Origin: DATNPH01 sp036703315
GTDB lineage: Bacteria; Cyanobacteriota; Cyanobacteriia; Cyanobacteriales; Coleofasciculaceae
Direction: 5' to 3'
NCBI GenBank assembly: GCA_036703315.1
Contig: DATNPH010000055.1
Span: 1 to 64,000 of the forward strand
Length of the DNA stretch: 64,000 nucleotides
The notes below the pieces were generated by a model. The model did not search any database, was not told the DNA's origin, and worked only from the letters and a program-made list of their open reading frames with translations. Below are positions 25,602-35,469 of the stretch, in pieces. The position numbers were made by a program, and so were the translations under genes. Every line of letters starts with the position of its first letter. Position 1 is the stretch's first letter.

Positions 25602-28600
25602 TTATTCAATGTTGTTAGGTTGTTTGACCAAATTGGCGATCGCCTTTGCCAGTGCCATTGGATCAACAGGCTTAGTAATATGCATGTGAAAACCTGCCGA
25701 AAGTGCCTGTTGATGGTCAGCCTCAGTAGCATAAGCCGTTAGTGCGATCGCACAAATCAATCCCCCTTGCTCTGGCGGCATGGCTCTGATTTGACGAATC
25801 AGCATGTAGCCATCCATGCCTGACATGCCAATATCACTCAAGAGTAAATCTGGCTTTGACTTGGCTAAAATATCCAGTGCCTCACCTGCCGATGCCACTA
25901 CAGTCGCGTGGGCACCATACTTTTTAAGCGTAAAGGCAAGAAATTCCCGCATATCCGCCTCATCATCCACAACCAGAACTCGCAGCTCACTTAAATCTGG
26001 AGGGTGATCTGACTGAGCATCGTCTTGGTTTATCTGGGGGTAAACTGTCATCAACGGTAGCCTGACAGTAAAGGTTGCTCCTTGCCCTTCGCCAGAACTC
26101 TCTGCCCAGACAGTACCACCATGCAGTTCTACCAGATGACGAACGATCGCCAGACCAAGCCCTAGTCCACCAAAGGCTCTTGTGGTAGCGCTACTCTCTT
26201 GACGGAAGTAATCAAATACATGAGGCAAAAACTCAGGATTGATACCTTTACCTGTATCACTCACCGTGATCTGAGCATAGTTGTTCGTTGTCGGTTGTTC
26301 GTTATTGGTTATCCCTTGCGACTCACTACTGACCGACGCTGGATCCCCCAATTCATTCTGGGCATACGCGCGGTCGAAGACTACTGACAGTCGAACTTCT
26401 ACTCGTCCCCCCTGAGGCGTGAATTTGACAGCATTAGAGAGCAGATTCCAGGCAACTTGCTGTAAGCGATTGGCATCACCTGAAACTAGCCCCATATTAG
26501 GTTCAAACACAGTCTGAATCTGAATTGACTTGGTTTGTGCAGCCAAACGCACCGTATCAAGCGCGGCCTCAATTATGGAGGCTAGGTTGACTGGAGAGAT
26601 AGTTAGGTTGAGCTTGCCTTGCAGAATCCGAGAGACATCCAGTAGGTCTTCAATCAATTGAGTCTGCAACTTGGCATTGCGCTCGATAGTCTCAAGAGCA
26701 CGCGCTGTCGTTGCTTCGTCCAACTTGCCAGTACGCAAGAGCTTTGACCAACCCAAGATTGGGTTAAGCGGTGAACGCAGTTCATGGGAGAGGACTGCCA
26801 GAAATTCATCCTTAATGCGGTTAGCTGATTCAGCCGTAGTTCGTGCCACCTCGCTTTCGGCGCGTGCGGCTTGCTCACGCTTCAAGCTTTGGGCAAGTTC
26901 CTCTTGCGATCGCTTAAGCTCAGTTAGGTCAAGAACGAAACTCACTCCCCGCTCAAAAGACCCCTCAAACATGACCCCCCCTATGAGCGCAGAGACGAGC
27001 CGACCATCTTTGCAAATGTATTCCTTCTCATAGCTAGCTGCCCCTATCTGTTGCATTTGGGCAATGGACTGTTCGCTCAAGTTCAGCTGTTCAACGGGCG
27101 TCATCTCTTTCCAGCGCAATTGACCTGCCTGTAAGTCTTCTCGCGTGTAACCAACCATCTCCAGAAAGGCATCGTTGGCATCAAGAATGTTGCCTGTGAT
27201 ATCCCAAAAAATCACCCCTATTATGTTGGACTCGACTAAGCGCCTGAATTTTGTTTCACTATCCCGTAGCGCTGCTTCTATTTGTTTAAGGTCAGTAATG
27301 TCACGGGCAACTCCCAATACAGACTCTACAGAGCCATCTTGAGCAAATTCAGGCACAGTTCGCAATTGATAGTATCTAATCGTGCCGTCGGGGGCTGAGA
27401 AATTAAATTCAGAAATCCGCTCTTGCTTTGTGTCAAATACTTCTCGTACTATGCGCTGCCATTCAAGAGACTGATCTTGGGGCATCCCTAACTCTGGATG
27501 AGTTTTGCCAATAAACGCCTGTGGCGATAATCCCGTTACCGTCTCTATGGCTGGGCTAACGTATACGTGGCGTAGTTGTTGATCGATTCGGGAGATAATG
27601 TCAGGTGAGTTTTCAGCCAATGCTTTAAACTCCTGCTCCCGGCGGTACAATTCCTCCTCTACCCGCTTGCGATCGCTCAGATTCAGGGAACAACCAACGG
27701 CCCGGATGGCACTTCCTGAACTATTGCGAATAATAATGCCGCGATCGCAGACATACAGGTATGACCCCTGCTTGTTGCGGACTCGATATTCGGTCTCAAA
27801 ACGACTGACCTCTGGATTCATTAACGCTTGCCAAACTTTGTCATGGGCGCGTTGTCGGTCATCGGGATGGATACATTCTTGCCACCAGTTACTGGTCGGC
27901 TCAACCTCTTGCGGAGCATAGCCCAACAGCTGAGCAAAGCCTAGGGCTCTGTCAACTGTGTTTTTTTGAATGTCCCAGTCGTAGATAATGCAGTTTGCTG
28001 CCGTTGCAGCCAGTTGAAAGCGTTCATTAGCTCGTCTTAACTCAGCCTGCGTCTGTTGGTGATTAGTAATGTCCTCTGAAATTCCGGCAAGACGGTAGAC
28101 TTGTCCAAGACTATTACGGATTGGAAAGACGCGAGACTTTATCCAGCGCACAGAGCCATCGGGTTGAACAATTCGATACTCCTGTTGGTACTCTCCTTGA
28201 ACCTGTTTGTTTCGAGCAAGAATTACGCGATCGCGGTCTTCTGGATGAATCGTGTCCAGAAAAGACGACGGTGTTTCGTATAAGTCTGCACAACTTCGAC
28301 CCCAGATTTCCTCGTAAGCAGAACTGACGTAAAGTATTTGGTTCTTTTCCGGTGAGAAAACCCAGAAGACCTCTCGAATGTTTTCCGTCAACTGGCGGAG
28401 TAGTTCTTCTCTCTCCAGCAGTTTTGAGGCACTCACTTCTGCTGTGTGCTTAGCCTTGTGTAGCGCTCCCATCAGCACACTAATCAACCCTCCTTGGAGC
28501 ACAAACAGAACCAGTTGCAAGTGATGAATCAGACTATGTGCCCAGGATACGTCACTTGACCAGAGCAAGAAGTAGACGCTACTTAGGGTTGCTAAACCAG

Positions 28601-28784
28601 TAGCTAGCATCCCTGACTTCCAGCCACCATAATAGGCACTGACCATCACAGCGACAAAAAATAGTAACAGCATGCTTTCTGGCTCAATTAAGCGGTCTAA
28701 TAGCAGCTTTAGCAGCAGTGCTAAGGTGATGGTCAGTACAGCAATACTGTAAGGCAGCGATCGGGAATGCATTACTTTCAGCAT
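25602..28784 (-). CDS. Membrane-bound PAS hybrid histidine kinase
   Basis: A 1060-residue hybrid sensor kinase. An N-terminal block of four membrane helices (about 10-110, DUF4118/KdpD-like) is followed by four PAS/PAC units (about 130-640), a DHp domain with LSHELRSPLNPILGW (His667), and HATPase_c with NLLSNAVKF, DTGKGI and GGLGLGLAIV. A C-terminal receiver has LRVLVVDDEADMREF and the acceptor Asp in LLLSDIGMSGMDGY. A low-complexity insertion (NNEQPTTNN), repeat-like in DNA, sits just before the ATPase G1 strand. The sequence suggests no adjacent partner. Confidence 0.93.
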   Translation of the reverse strand: MLKVMHSRSLPYSIAVLTITLALLLKLLLDRLIEPESMLLLFFVAVMVSAYYGGWKSGMLATGLATLSSVYFLLWSSDVSWAHSLIHHLQLVLFVLQGGLISVLMGALHKAKHTAEVSASKLLEREELLRQLTENIREVFWVFSPEKNQILYVSSAYEEIWGRSCADLYETPSSFLDTIHPEDRDRVILARNKQVQGEYQQEYRIVQPDGSVRWIKSRVFPIRNSLGQVYRLAGISEDITNHQQTQAELRRANERFQLAATAANCIIYDWDIQKNTVDRALGFAQLLGYAPQEVEPTSNWWQECIHPDDRQRAHDKVWQALMNPEVSRFETEYRVRNKQGSYLYVCDRGIIIRNSSGSAIRAVGCSLNLSDRKRVEEELYRREQEFKALAENSPDIISRIDQQLRHVYVSPAIETVTGLSPQAFIGKTHPELGMPQDQSLEWQRIVREVFDTKQERISEFNFSAPDGTIRYYQLRTVPEFAQDGSVESVLGVARDITDLKQIEAALRDSETKFRRLVESNIIGVIFWDITGNILDANDAFLEMVGYTREDLQAGQLRWKEMTPVEQLNLSEQSIAQMQQIGAASYEKEYICKDGRLVSALIGGVMFEGSFERGVSFVLDLTELKRSQEELAQSLKREQAARAESEVARTTAESANRIKDEFLAVLSHELRSPLNPILGWSKLLRTGKLDEATTARALETIERNAKLQTQLIEDLLDVSRILQGKLNLTISPVNLASIIEAALDTVRLAAQTKSIQIQTVFEPNMGLVSGDANRLQQVAWNLLSNAVKFTPQGGRVEVRLSVVFDRAYAQNELGDPASVSSESQGITNNEQPTTNNYAQITVSDTGKGINPEFLPHVFDYFRQESSATTRAFGGLGLGLAIVRHLVELHGGTVWAESSGEGQGATFTVRLPLMTVYPQINQDDAQSDHPPDLSELRVLVVDDEADMREFLAFTLKKYGAHATVVASAGEALDILAKSKPDLLLSDIGMSGMDGYMLIRQIRAMPPEQGGLICAIALTAYATEADHQQALSAGFHMHITKPVDPMALAKAIANLVKQPNNIE

Positions 28785-29393
28785 GCACGTCTCTACTGGG
28801 GTAACATCTGAGATTTGTATCGTTTCCCTTTTGATGTGCTACAGAGGGCTCTATCCATCCTTTTCTTCCTATCTCCTCATCCCAAGAGCCATATGTAGCC
28901 GACCGAACCCGAAATGGTATTAATTGACGTGGGAGGCTCTATTTTCTTTTCCTGATGTGCAACATCATCGCACGAATCTTGGAATCTACACCCGCTTACT
29001 CCAATTGGAACACTGGGCATTTTTGCCAGCCTTAGACCAGAATACTGAATTACTTGCTTACAAATAACTTCATCAATTCCTACTTTCAAATCAGTATTTT
29101 TTAAACGTATAAAAACATACATTGACACTTTTAACTATTGATGTCTAGCTGCCTCAACCTCTGATTGCAATTCACTGTTATAAAATCTAGCGTTTTTATA
29201 AGTTAATTTTTCGTAGATAAAGAATATTTTTTATAAGTTCTATCGGAAATTTAAAGTATTCCTCATCAAAAGAAGCTTTTTTGCGATCGCCTAATTATCC
29301 ACGACCACCACCCATAAGTTCTCAGAATAAATTTAGGGTAAATGGAAACATTTTAGTGAATTGAACGTCAATAAAGATTGTTTGGCGTTTGGT
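28785..29393. other. Intergenic region between hybrid kinase and SLH protein
   Basis: About 600 bases, AT-rich after 29150. Divergent promoters must lie here. One short minus-strand open frame (28877-29128) has no recognisable pattern and was not accepted. Confidence 0.4.
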
Positions 29394-30908
29394 ATGCAAT
29401 TGATGAGTTTTGGTTTTCTTGCATCACACAGCAGAATTGTATTGACGGCTGCGGGGATGGCATTGGTGGAGCTTGCCGCAGGTATGGCAATATCTGCTCC
29501 TTCCCCAGCTAATACCTTGTCGGAGAAGCTTTCCAGTCAACCCAGTAATGTTGAATTAGCAGGTCAGCCTTCTGGTAGCCTGATGGCTAAGGAGGAGGAA
29601 ACGGTTGAGGATGATATCAAGTTATTGCCACAATCCATGACGGATGCCATCTTCAAGGAAGTGTCCCAAAAGAGCGGGGTACAAGCGTCACAGCTACGGA
29701 TTGTTAAGGTAGAACGGGAAACTTGGTCAGATGGCTGTTTGGGTCTAGCTAATGCTGATACCATGTGTACTCAAGCTACAGTTCCAGGATGGCGAGTCAT
29801 CGTTGCCAATGGTGAACAGCGCTGGGTTTATCGCACCAATGAATCTGGTTCCTTGATGAAGCTCGATGAAGTGGCAACCAGAAGTATCACGAGTAATTCA
29901 ACAACACAGCTAACGCGCCGAGAAGAAGTGACGACTGGCCGCACCAGTCAGACAACTCAAGCGGTTACTGGCAGCACTAGCACCCAAAATCGTACTAGCC
30001 AAAACACTCAGGCGATCGCAGGTTCTTCCCAAACCACTCAGGGAACTACTAGCCAACGCACACAAGCGATCGCAGGTTCTTCCCAAACCACTCAGGGAAC
30101 TACGACCAGAACACAGCAACAGGTAGCACTAGCTCGCAGTAGGGCTAAGATAAATTTTGCAGATGTACCCGAAGGTCACTGGGCGAGAGATTTCATTGCA
30201 GAACTAGCAATGCGAGGCATTTTTACCGGGTTTCCAGATGGTAAATTCCATCCCAATGAACCAGTAACTCGCGCTCAGTTTGCTGCGCTGGTTTCCTCAG
30301 TCTTTAAGCAGACTAAAGTTCGCGATGTAAGTAATTTTGTGGATGTCTCGACCCGCCACTGGGCTTACAATGGCATTCGGGAAGCTTACGAGATGGGCTT
30401 TTTAGAAGCTATTTCTGGCAATACCTTCAACCCTAACCAAAGCCTTTCTCGTCTGCAAATTTTGACAGCACTGGCGAAAGGATTGAACTATACAGCTAGT
30501 AGCTCCACCGAACAAGTTTTGCAATTTTACAGCGATGCCGCTGCCATTCCTACCTCTACCCGTAGCTTGATTGCTGCTGCAACAGAGCGGGGTATTGTGG
30601 CGAACTATCCTAATGTCAAAACTTTCAGCCCTAATCAGGTGGCAACCCGAGCAGAAGTCGCAGCATTTCTCTATCAGGCGATGGTTAGCAACGGTAACGC
30701 GCAAGCAATTTCCTCACCCTACGTGGCAACACAAACTGGCGCAACTCAAGCCGATGACGCGCGCCAAGTCGGTGGCAAAAAACCCGCTCGTCAAAACTGC
30801 AACCAAGGAATTGGTAACGGTTCAGAAGGCTGTGATCCAGGCAACTCCCGTCCACACGGTGGTAGTAATGATGAAACAGGACGAACACCAGGAAATAACA
30901 AAAAATAA
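29394..30908 (+). CDS. Exported SLH-domain protein
   Basis: A roughly 504-residue exported protein with three S-layer-homology units in its C-terminal half: FADVPEGHWARDFI, FVDVSTRHWAYNGI, and a third degenerate unit near FYSDAAAIPTSTRSLI. In cyanobacteria such domains anchor proteins to the peptidoglycan or its linked polysaccharide. The signal segment is about IVLTAAGMALVELAAGM. The middle has a Thr/Gln-rich linker with a 54-base tandem repeat that contains GCGATCGC twice (30012 and 30066). The tail is Gly/Asn/Lys-rich. ATG 29394 is preferred over an in-frame TTG at 29361. Confidence 0.85.
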   Translation: MQLMSFGFLASHSRIVLTAAGMALVELAAGMAISAPSPANTLSEKLSSQPSNVELAGQPSGSLMAKEEETVEDDIKLLPQSMTDAIFKEVSQKSGVQASQLRIVKVERETWSDGCLGLANADTMCTQATVPGWRVIVANGEQRWVYRTNESGSLMKLDEVATRSITSNSTTQLTRREEVTTGRTSQTTQAVTGSTSTQNRTSQNTQAIAGSSQTTQGTTSQRTQAIAGSSQTTQGTTTRTQQQVALARSRAKINFADVPEGHWARDFIAELAMRGIFTGFPDGKFHPNEPVTRAQFAALVSSVFKQTKVRDVSNFVDVSTRHWAYNGIREAYEMGFLEAISGNTFNPNQSLSRLQILTALAKGLNYTASSSTEQVLQFYSDAAAIPTSTRSLIAAATERGIVANYPNVKTFSPNQVATRAEVAAFLYQAMVSNGNAQAISSPYVATQTGATQADDARQVGGKKPARQNCNQGIGNGSEGCDPGNSRPHGGSNDETGRTPGNNKK

Positions 30909-30914
30909 TCCCAA

Positions 30915-30936
30915 CTTACGGTCTAAACCGTAATTT
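30915..30936 (+). terminator. Terminator after the SLH protein gene
   Basis: A 7-bp stem TTACGGT / ACCGTAA with a CTAA loop is followed by TTTT, seven bases after the stop. Confidence 0.75.
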
Positions 30937-30984
30937 TAGGAATTGGTGATTGGCGGAATGAAAGCCCAATTGCCTATCTTTCGT

Positions 30985-31006
30985 AGGGCGCACGGCTGTG
31001 CGCCCT
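30985..31006. terminator. GC-rich palindrome between convergent genes
   Basis: A 9-bp perfect stem AGGGCGCAC / GTGCGCCCT with a four-base loop GGCT lies between two convergent genes. It may be a bidirectional terminator, but similar GTAGGGCGCACGGC elements are also dispersed cyanobacterial repeats. Confidence 0.6.
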
Positions 31007-31010
31007 TATT

Positions 31011-32096
31011 TCAATGCTTTGGTATATGTAATTTGGCTTTTCCTCGTTTTGTCGGAGCTGGCTTAGCTCTTCCCTTATCTTTCAGATATACATTTCTGAT
31101 GACAAAAGGAATTTCTATGCCTTCTTCCCGATAGCGACTGTGCAATCGTTTAATAAATTCATGTTTGACAAGACGTTGATTAAAAAATTCTTGGACTCTG
31201 AGAAACACGATGAAATTAATTCTAAAATCCTCAAAGTCTTGATAGTGCAGAAATGGCTCAAAGTCGGGTACTCCACCCGGAACAGTTTGCATCACTTCTC
31301 GGGCAACCGCGAGAGTTACCTGTTCCACTTGCTCAAGGTTACTGTCGTAACTTACACCAGCCGCAACCTGCATGACTATTTCTTGAACGGGCAAATGAAA
31401 GTTCTTAAAAATTGCTGAACCTAGTTTAGTATTGGGGACAATAATTAAATTGTTAGCCAGTTCTTTAATCGTAGTATTGCGCCAAGTTATATCACTAACG
31501 TAACCTTCTTCACCTGTTTCTAGTCTTACGTAATCACCTGTTCTGACTTGTCCAGAAATAATAAGGTATAAGCCAGAAAATAAGTTAGATAGAGTATCTT
31601 GAAAGGCTAACGCAACCGCTAAACCACCAATTCCCAAAGTTGCTAGGATAGGTGTAATAGAAATCCCCAGAGCTTGCAGGATCATTAAGACCCCGAAAGT
31701 AATAACAACTATCCTGACAAGATTAGAAAGTAATGAGGCGGAAAGACCTTCTATTCTCTGACCATATAAGGTCATCAAGCCGGCAGCTATTCTAGCTATA
31801 ACGAGTGTAACTGTATACAGAAAAACTGCCGTGAGGGCTTTTTGAAGAATCCCCGAACCTGCGGGATTGATAGGTAATGTGAAAACGGCACAATAAAGTC
31901 CTGCTAGTAAAAACCAAAGACTTGGCATTCTGTGCAGAGACTTAAAAACTAATTCATTCCCTGGAAATTGAGTTTTAGTAGCGACTTGTTTTAGTCTTTT
32001 GAAAAAAACTCTTTCAAAGATTACCCCAGCGAACCATCCAACTAAGATGATAGCAACGGGGATAATCCATCGCAGGAGTGTAAGAGGTTGGTTCAT
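31011..32096 (-). CDS. Small-conductance mechanosensitive channel (MscS family)
   Basis: A 361-residue inner-membrane channel that opens under membrane tension. Four to five hydrophobic helices lie in residues 8-185. The pore helix TM3 has the Gly/Ala pattern ILATLGIGGLAVALAFQDTL followed by SNLFSGLYLIIS. The beta domain starts QVRTGDYVRLETGEEGYVSDITWR, matching the MscS core. The C-terminal alpha/beta vestibule is shortened, ending in a basic tail (KPAPTKRGKAKLHIPKH). It is convergent with the SLH protein gene. Confidence 0.93.
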   Translation of the reverse strand: MNQPLTLLRWIIPVAIILVGWFAGVIFERVFFKRLKQVATKTQFPGNELVFKSLHRMPSLWFLLAGLYCAVFTLPINPAGSGILQKALTAVFLYTVTLVIARIAAGLMTLYGQRIEGLSASLLSNLVRIVVITFGVLMILQALGISITPILATLGIGGLAVALAFQDTLSNLFSGLYLIISGQVRTGDYVRLETGEEGYVSDITWRNTTIKELANNLIIVPNTKLGSAIFKNFHLPVQEIVMQVAAGVSYDSNLEQVEQVTLAVAREVMQTVPGGVPDFEPFLHYQDFEDFRINFIVFLRVQEFFNQRLVKHEFIKRLHSRYREEGIEIPFVIRNVYLKDKGRAKPAPTKRGKAKLHIPKH

Positions 32097-32265
32097 TCCG
32101 GCACAGTTATTGGTAGATTGGCACCGCTAGTTACGTAGCGGATTGGTATAAAAATTAGCAGGCACTAGAGAGGGTAAACATGATGGTACTGCCTTTGCTG
32201 TCCCTACTCGCCAATACTGCCAGGGTCGGCTTTAACAAAAAACAGTGATTTTACGGAATTTGGGT

Positions 32266-32784
32266 TCATTGCGGCAGCTGTCCTTTAAGCTGAGCGAGAT
32301 TTTCTGGAGTTAGAGTAAGCTTGACTTCTAGTTGTTGCGGCTTGTCTTGTAGCGTGAGGATGTAGTTTTCACCAACGTTGGTACCTTCCCATTGGGGATT
32401 TGTTATTGAAATTTTCTGATAAATGATTTCCGGTATACCAACTCGGATAACAAGTTCTTTTTGAGATTGGGGATAGATGTAGAGTTGCTGACTACGTTCG
32501 TCAAGTTCAAGCTGACGGGGTGTAGTGCTACGTTCTTGATCGCTGTCTTGTTTGCGCCAGTAGAGGGTGATACCACGCATCTGGGGTGTTTGTAGCTTGA
32601 AAACTTCGTCAAACCGTTGCGGTTCCCAGTCGAGTTGGCTGACATCGCCTGTTGAAGGAATTAGTCGCTGTCGCCAGGCAATTTTTTTGTCGTTGAGGCT
32701 TGCCCACCATTGCTGAATGATGGCAAAGTTATTGCCGTTTTCGGGGTTGTCGCTGTTCTGCTGCCAGATGATTTTTGGTTGCAT
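32266..32784 (-). CDS. Conserved hypothetical protein
   Basis: A 172-residue protein without a recognised domain. It is Trp- and Gln-rich with many predicted beta strands (GITLYWRKQ, QQLYIYPQSQKELVIRVG, YILTLQDKPQQLEVKLTLTP). No signal is visible. The ATG at 32784 (MQPKIIWQQN) is chosen because the 37 residues before it in the open frame are translated from a dispersed repeat containing GGCTTCGTT and CTACGCGG. A cytoplasmic location is inferred. Confidence 0.65.
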   Translation of the reverse strand: MQPKIIWQQNSDNPENGNNFAIIQQWWASLNDKKIAWRQRLIPSTGDVSQLDWEPQRFDEVFKLQTPQMRGITLYWRKQDSDQERSTTPRQLELDERSQQLYIYPQSQKELVIRVGIPEIIYQKISITNPQWEGTNVGENYILTLQDKPQQLEVKLTLTPENLAQLKGQLPQ

Positions 32785-33104
32785 GAGGGATTCCCTGAGT
32801 GCAATTCGGGATAAGCTTAGTACCGCTACGCGGAAGCCAAAAGGCTTCGTTTGAGCCATAAGCCTAGCCTTTCTGTAGGGTAGCGTGCCTAACACTCTAT
32901 CGGGGAGTAGCCTAGGTTAGGCACAGCCGTAACCTACCAGATGCCTGTTATCCTATTCGATATCGATGCGTTGCGCTTGGCTAAGGCATCCTACAAATTT
33001 CAGACTTAGAGGGACTTTGCGCTTAAGTTGAACCAGTTAGAGCGATCGCCCCGACAGCGTGCGGGTCTAAAATACTGAATTAGTGGTATGTAGAGGTGCG
33101 GCAG
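32785..33104. other. Intergenic region with dispersed repeat fragments
   Basis: About 320 bases with fragments of common cyanobacterial repeats (for example near 32820-32860 and the GGTTAGGCACAGCCGTAACC stretch near 32913). No gene is supported. Confidence 0.45.
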
Positions 33105-34196
33105 ATGCTTAAGCGGATTTGGCAGTGGCTCAAGGCGTTATTTAGGCGTCTGTTTGGGGGCGAGCCTCCCAGAGGTGAGCGCTTATCACGTAGGGAAAAT
33201 GGTCTCTCTACAAACGAAGATTCCCCCACGCCTAGACCATTAGATGATTCGGATTGCGAGTACCTATTCAGGCAGTTGCTAGAAGGGGTGGCGCATAGCT
33301 GGCAACAAGATCGGATTGTGCGGTGGTTTGAGGGACTCAAAGGGCGCATTACCTATGCAGAATGGGTGGGATGGTTGCGTCGTTTTGGGGAACGAGTGCT
33401 GGCGTCACCCTCACCGAATAATGAGTTAGCCACACGGTTAGTGCTGCTGGGTGAACAGATTCTATATGTCCCGTCTCTACAAGAAATAGGACAGGTTACC
33501 TACGACATTGGCAGCCAACTGCTAAGCAGGGAACCGAGTGGGGCGATATGGGAGTATGAGGGACCAGATGCCGGGGCTACAGCGCCTTCACCCTTCCTGA
33601 CTTCCGCCGATCAAGGAGGAGAATTTACAACCCCTCTCAGCCCTGCTGATCAAGGGGGAGAATTTACAACTCCTCTCAGCCCTCCTGATCAAGGTGGAGA
33701 ACCAACTCAGCCAGAAGACGCACCAGTGGAAGCGATAACACTAGATGAGTTGTTTGCCAGGATGCAGCAAGATCCCAACTTAGTCCAGGTGATTGCCCAG
33801 CAGTTTGGAATTGATACAACTGATCCACAAGTCATTATTCAGGAAGTCATTAATCAACTCAATGCAGCCAATCAATCGGCTATAGATGAAGCATTGGACT
33901 GGTTTAACCAAGGCAATCAGCAAAACGAAGCCGGGAATTTTGCAGGCGCGATCGCTTCTTATGACAAAGTTTTAGAAATTAGGCCAGACTTATTCGAAGG
34001 TTGGTTTAACCGAGGCAATGCCTTGTCTAACTTAGGGCAATTTGAAGAGGCGATCGCCTCTTATGACAAAGCTATAGAATTGAACCCCGACTTACAGGAA
34101 GCTTGGCATAACCGAGCCAATGCACTGTTTAATTTAGGTCGATTAGATGAGGCAAAGGCTAGCCTCGAAAAAGCCCAGGAAATTAAAGGAAGCTAA
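33105..34196 (+). CDS. TPR-repeat protein
   Basis: A 363-residue protein with at least two clear tetratricopeptide units at the C-terminus (about residues 270-355): NQGNQQNEAGNFAGAIASYD, then NRGNALSNLGQFEEAIASYD and NRANALFNLGRLDEAKASLE. Such repeats scaffold protein contacts. The N-terminal part has a basic amphipathic start (LKRIWQWLKALFRRLF), perhaps membrane-associating, and a helical domain. The middle has three copies of the 13-residue unit containing DQGGEFTTPLSP, encoded by 39-base DNA repeats (about 33604-33710). ATG 33105 has GAGG upstream; an in-frame GTG at 33096 is less likely. Confidence 0.85.
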   Translation: MLKRIWQWLKALFRRLFGGEPPRGERLSRRENGLSTNEDSPTPRPLDDSDCEYLFRQLLEGVAHSWQQDRIVRWFEGLKGRITYAEWVGWLRRFGERVLASPSPNNELATRLVLLGEQILYVPSLQEIGQVTYDIGSQLLSREPSGAIWEYEGPDAGATAPSPFLTSADQGGEFTTPLSPADQGGEFTTPLSPPDQGGEPTQPEDAPVEAITLDELFARMQQDPNLVQVIAQQFGIDTTDPQVIIQEVINQLNAANQSAIDEALDWFNQGNQQNEAGNFAGAIASYDKVLEIRPDLFEGWFNRGNALSNLGQFEEAIASYDKAIELNPDLQEAWHNRANALFNLGRLDEAKASLEKAQEIKGS

Positions 34197-34634
34197 CGCA
34201 GAAAATAAAGTAGAGTTTTGGCGATCGCAGCAGCGTTAGGTATTAGGTCAGTCGGTGCAGGTATAGCGATTCTCACGCTTGATGGAATAGAGAGATTCTG
34301 GGAAAGAGACTCTTGGAGACAAGCAGGAGAGTGTGAGAACCGCTATAAATAAACTAAAAATGGTTATGCAGCTAAAATCTTCGTTTGACGTACATAGGGC
34401 TTACGCAGCATTACATACTTTCCGGTATTTCAGCCTTTGCCAGTATTTCTTAGCCCCCCTTTTTAAGCCCTGTTGCGGGATCAATGCGTAAGTCATAGCA
34501 CATTTGACGAATTTACGCCACTAAACAATGTTGAGTTTAATTAATTGCACCTACTTACAATGACTCTGATGATGGGCATGTGAGCAGGTTTCTGCCTGAG
34601 CCGCACCCAACATTCATGCTCTCACTCGAAAAGA
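34197..34634. other. Intergenic region with a MITE-like inverted repeat
   Basis: 438 bases with no gene recognised. It contains the paired arms described separately (34262-34276 and 34333-34347). Confidence 0.45.
34262..34347. repeat. 86-base element with 15-base inverted ends
   Basis: TATAGCGATTCTCAC at 34262-34276 and GTGAGAACCGCTATA at 34333-34347 are inverted copies with one mismatch. No target duplication is evident and there is no coding content. Confidence 0.55.
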
Positions 34635-34838
34635 TTAGGCACTCAACGAGTTTAATTCTGCATCAAATTTGCACAGTTGTTCCTCCAAATGTGCTATAGC
34701 TTCCACTAAAGCTTCGGTATCCATTTCAACAGAAGCTTTAGCTTGAGCTTGTTTATAATTTTTGAGAACTACTTGAAGCTGTTTAAGCTGAAGCTGCTTA
34801 AACTGAGTAGTCAAATCTTGCTTAACTGTTTTTCTCAT
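34635..34838 (-). CDS. Small coiled-coil protein
   Basis: A 67-residue predicted helical protein, rich in Gln, Lys, Leu and Glu (LTTQFKQLQLKQLQVVLKNY, ALVEAIAHLEEQLCKFDAEL), consistent with two coiled-coil helices. GAGAGGGT lies just before the ATG, supporting translation. About 130 bases upstream is a GTGAA-N6-GTGAA direct repeat that is also found upstream of two other minus-strand small genes near 48-49 kb. Function is unknown. Confidence 0.6.
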   Translation of the reverse strand: MRKTVKQDLTTQFKQLQLKQLQVVLKNYKQAQAKASVEMDTEALVEAIAHLEEQLCKFDAELNSLSA

Positions 34839-35469
34839 GTCTACCCTCTCAGCAGTGATTGAGTTCTATTCTTAATTTCGGCGTAAGATAATCAACACTT
34901 CTACTGCTTTTATCGTCTAGATAAAATCTGAACTATCAGAAGAACTTGTACCTAATTTAGTTAAAACTTGTGAAAAAAATGTGAAGGCAGTTAAATGATG
35001 CCTTTTAACCCTTTTTGTCACTTTCACCAGAGAATTTTTGTAAGTATTGATTTGGCGTAATCGAAAACTACCCAAGCTTCTAACTTTGCAGTACACTGAC
35101 ATCTTGCACGACCCCCTGAGTAAGGAGGGAACTTAGATGTCTCCTTACTAACCCAAGACTAGGGTGGGGTAACAGTAACGTGTTGCAAGACTTGAGCCAC
35201 AGAAAAACTACGTGCCAAGTGCCTGCTCCGCAAACGCTTACGTAACTCAAAACTTAGGTTAGAGGGCAAAACCTATCTGCACGTTGGCACAGCCTTCCTA
35301 CGAGGTGAGCTTTGCCTTTGTTAGTCTTATTTTTATTTGGTCAGATTAATATAGAGGGTTAGGAAATATCCAGGGGTGACTCGCTTCCTCGAACTCCCCT
35401 ATTTTGATAGAGCTTCTGGCTAGCAGAACCTGAAACAATGAAAATCACTGTGCTGTAGGTGCAAAAGCC
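34839..35469. other. Intergenic region, 630 bases
   Basis: It holds the regulatory direct repeat at 34970-34985 and a 9-bp hairpin AGTAAGGAG / CTCCTTACT (35119-35127 and 35141-35149) without a T tract. No gene was recognised; a 61-codon minus-strand frame (34917-35102) overlaps the direct repeat and is not supported. Confidence 0.45.
34970..34985 (-). promoter_or_regulatory. GTGAA-N6-GTGAA direct repeat (putative OmpR/PhoB-type box)
   Basis: Two GTGAA units start exactly 11 bases apart (34970 and 34981), read as TTCACA repeats on the strand of the downstream small gene. An 11-bp period is typical of OmpR/PhoB-family response regulators. Confidence 0.45.

Noticed and set aside
28877..29128. 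Minus-strand open frame of 83 codons
   Set aside because: No ribosome site, no domain and no conserved-looking pattern.
34917..35102. Minus-strand open frame of 61 codons
   Set aside because: It covers the GTGAA direct repeat and lacks a ribosome site.
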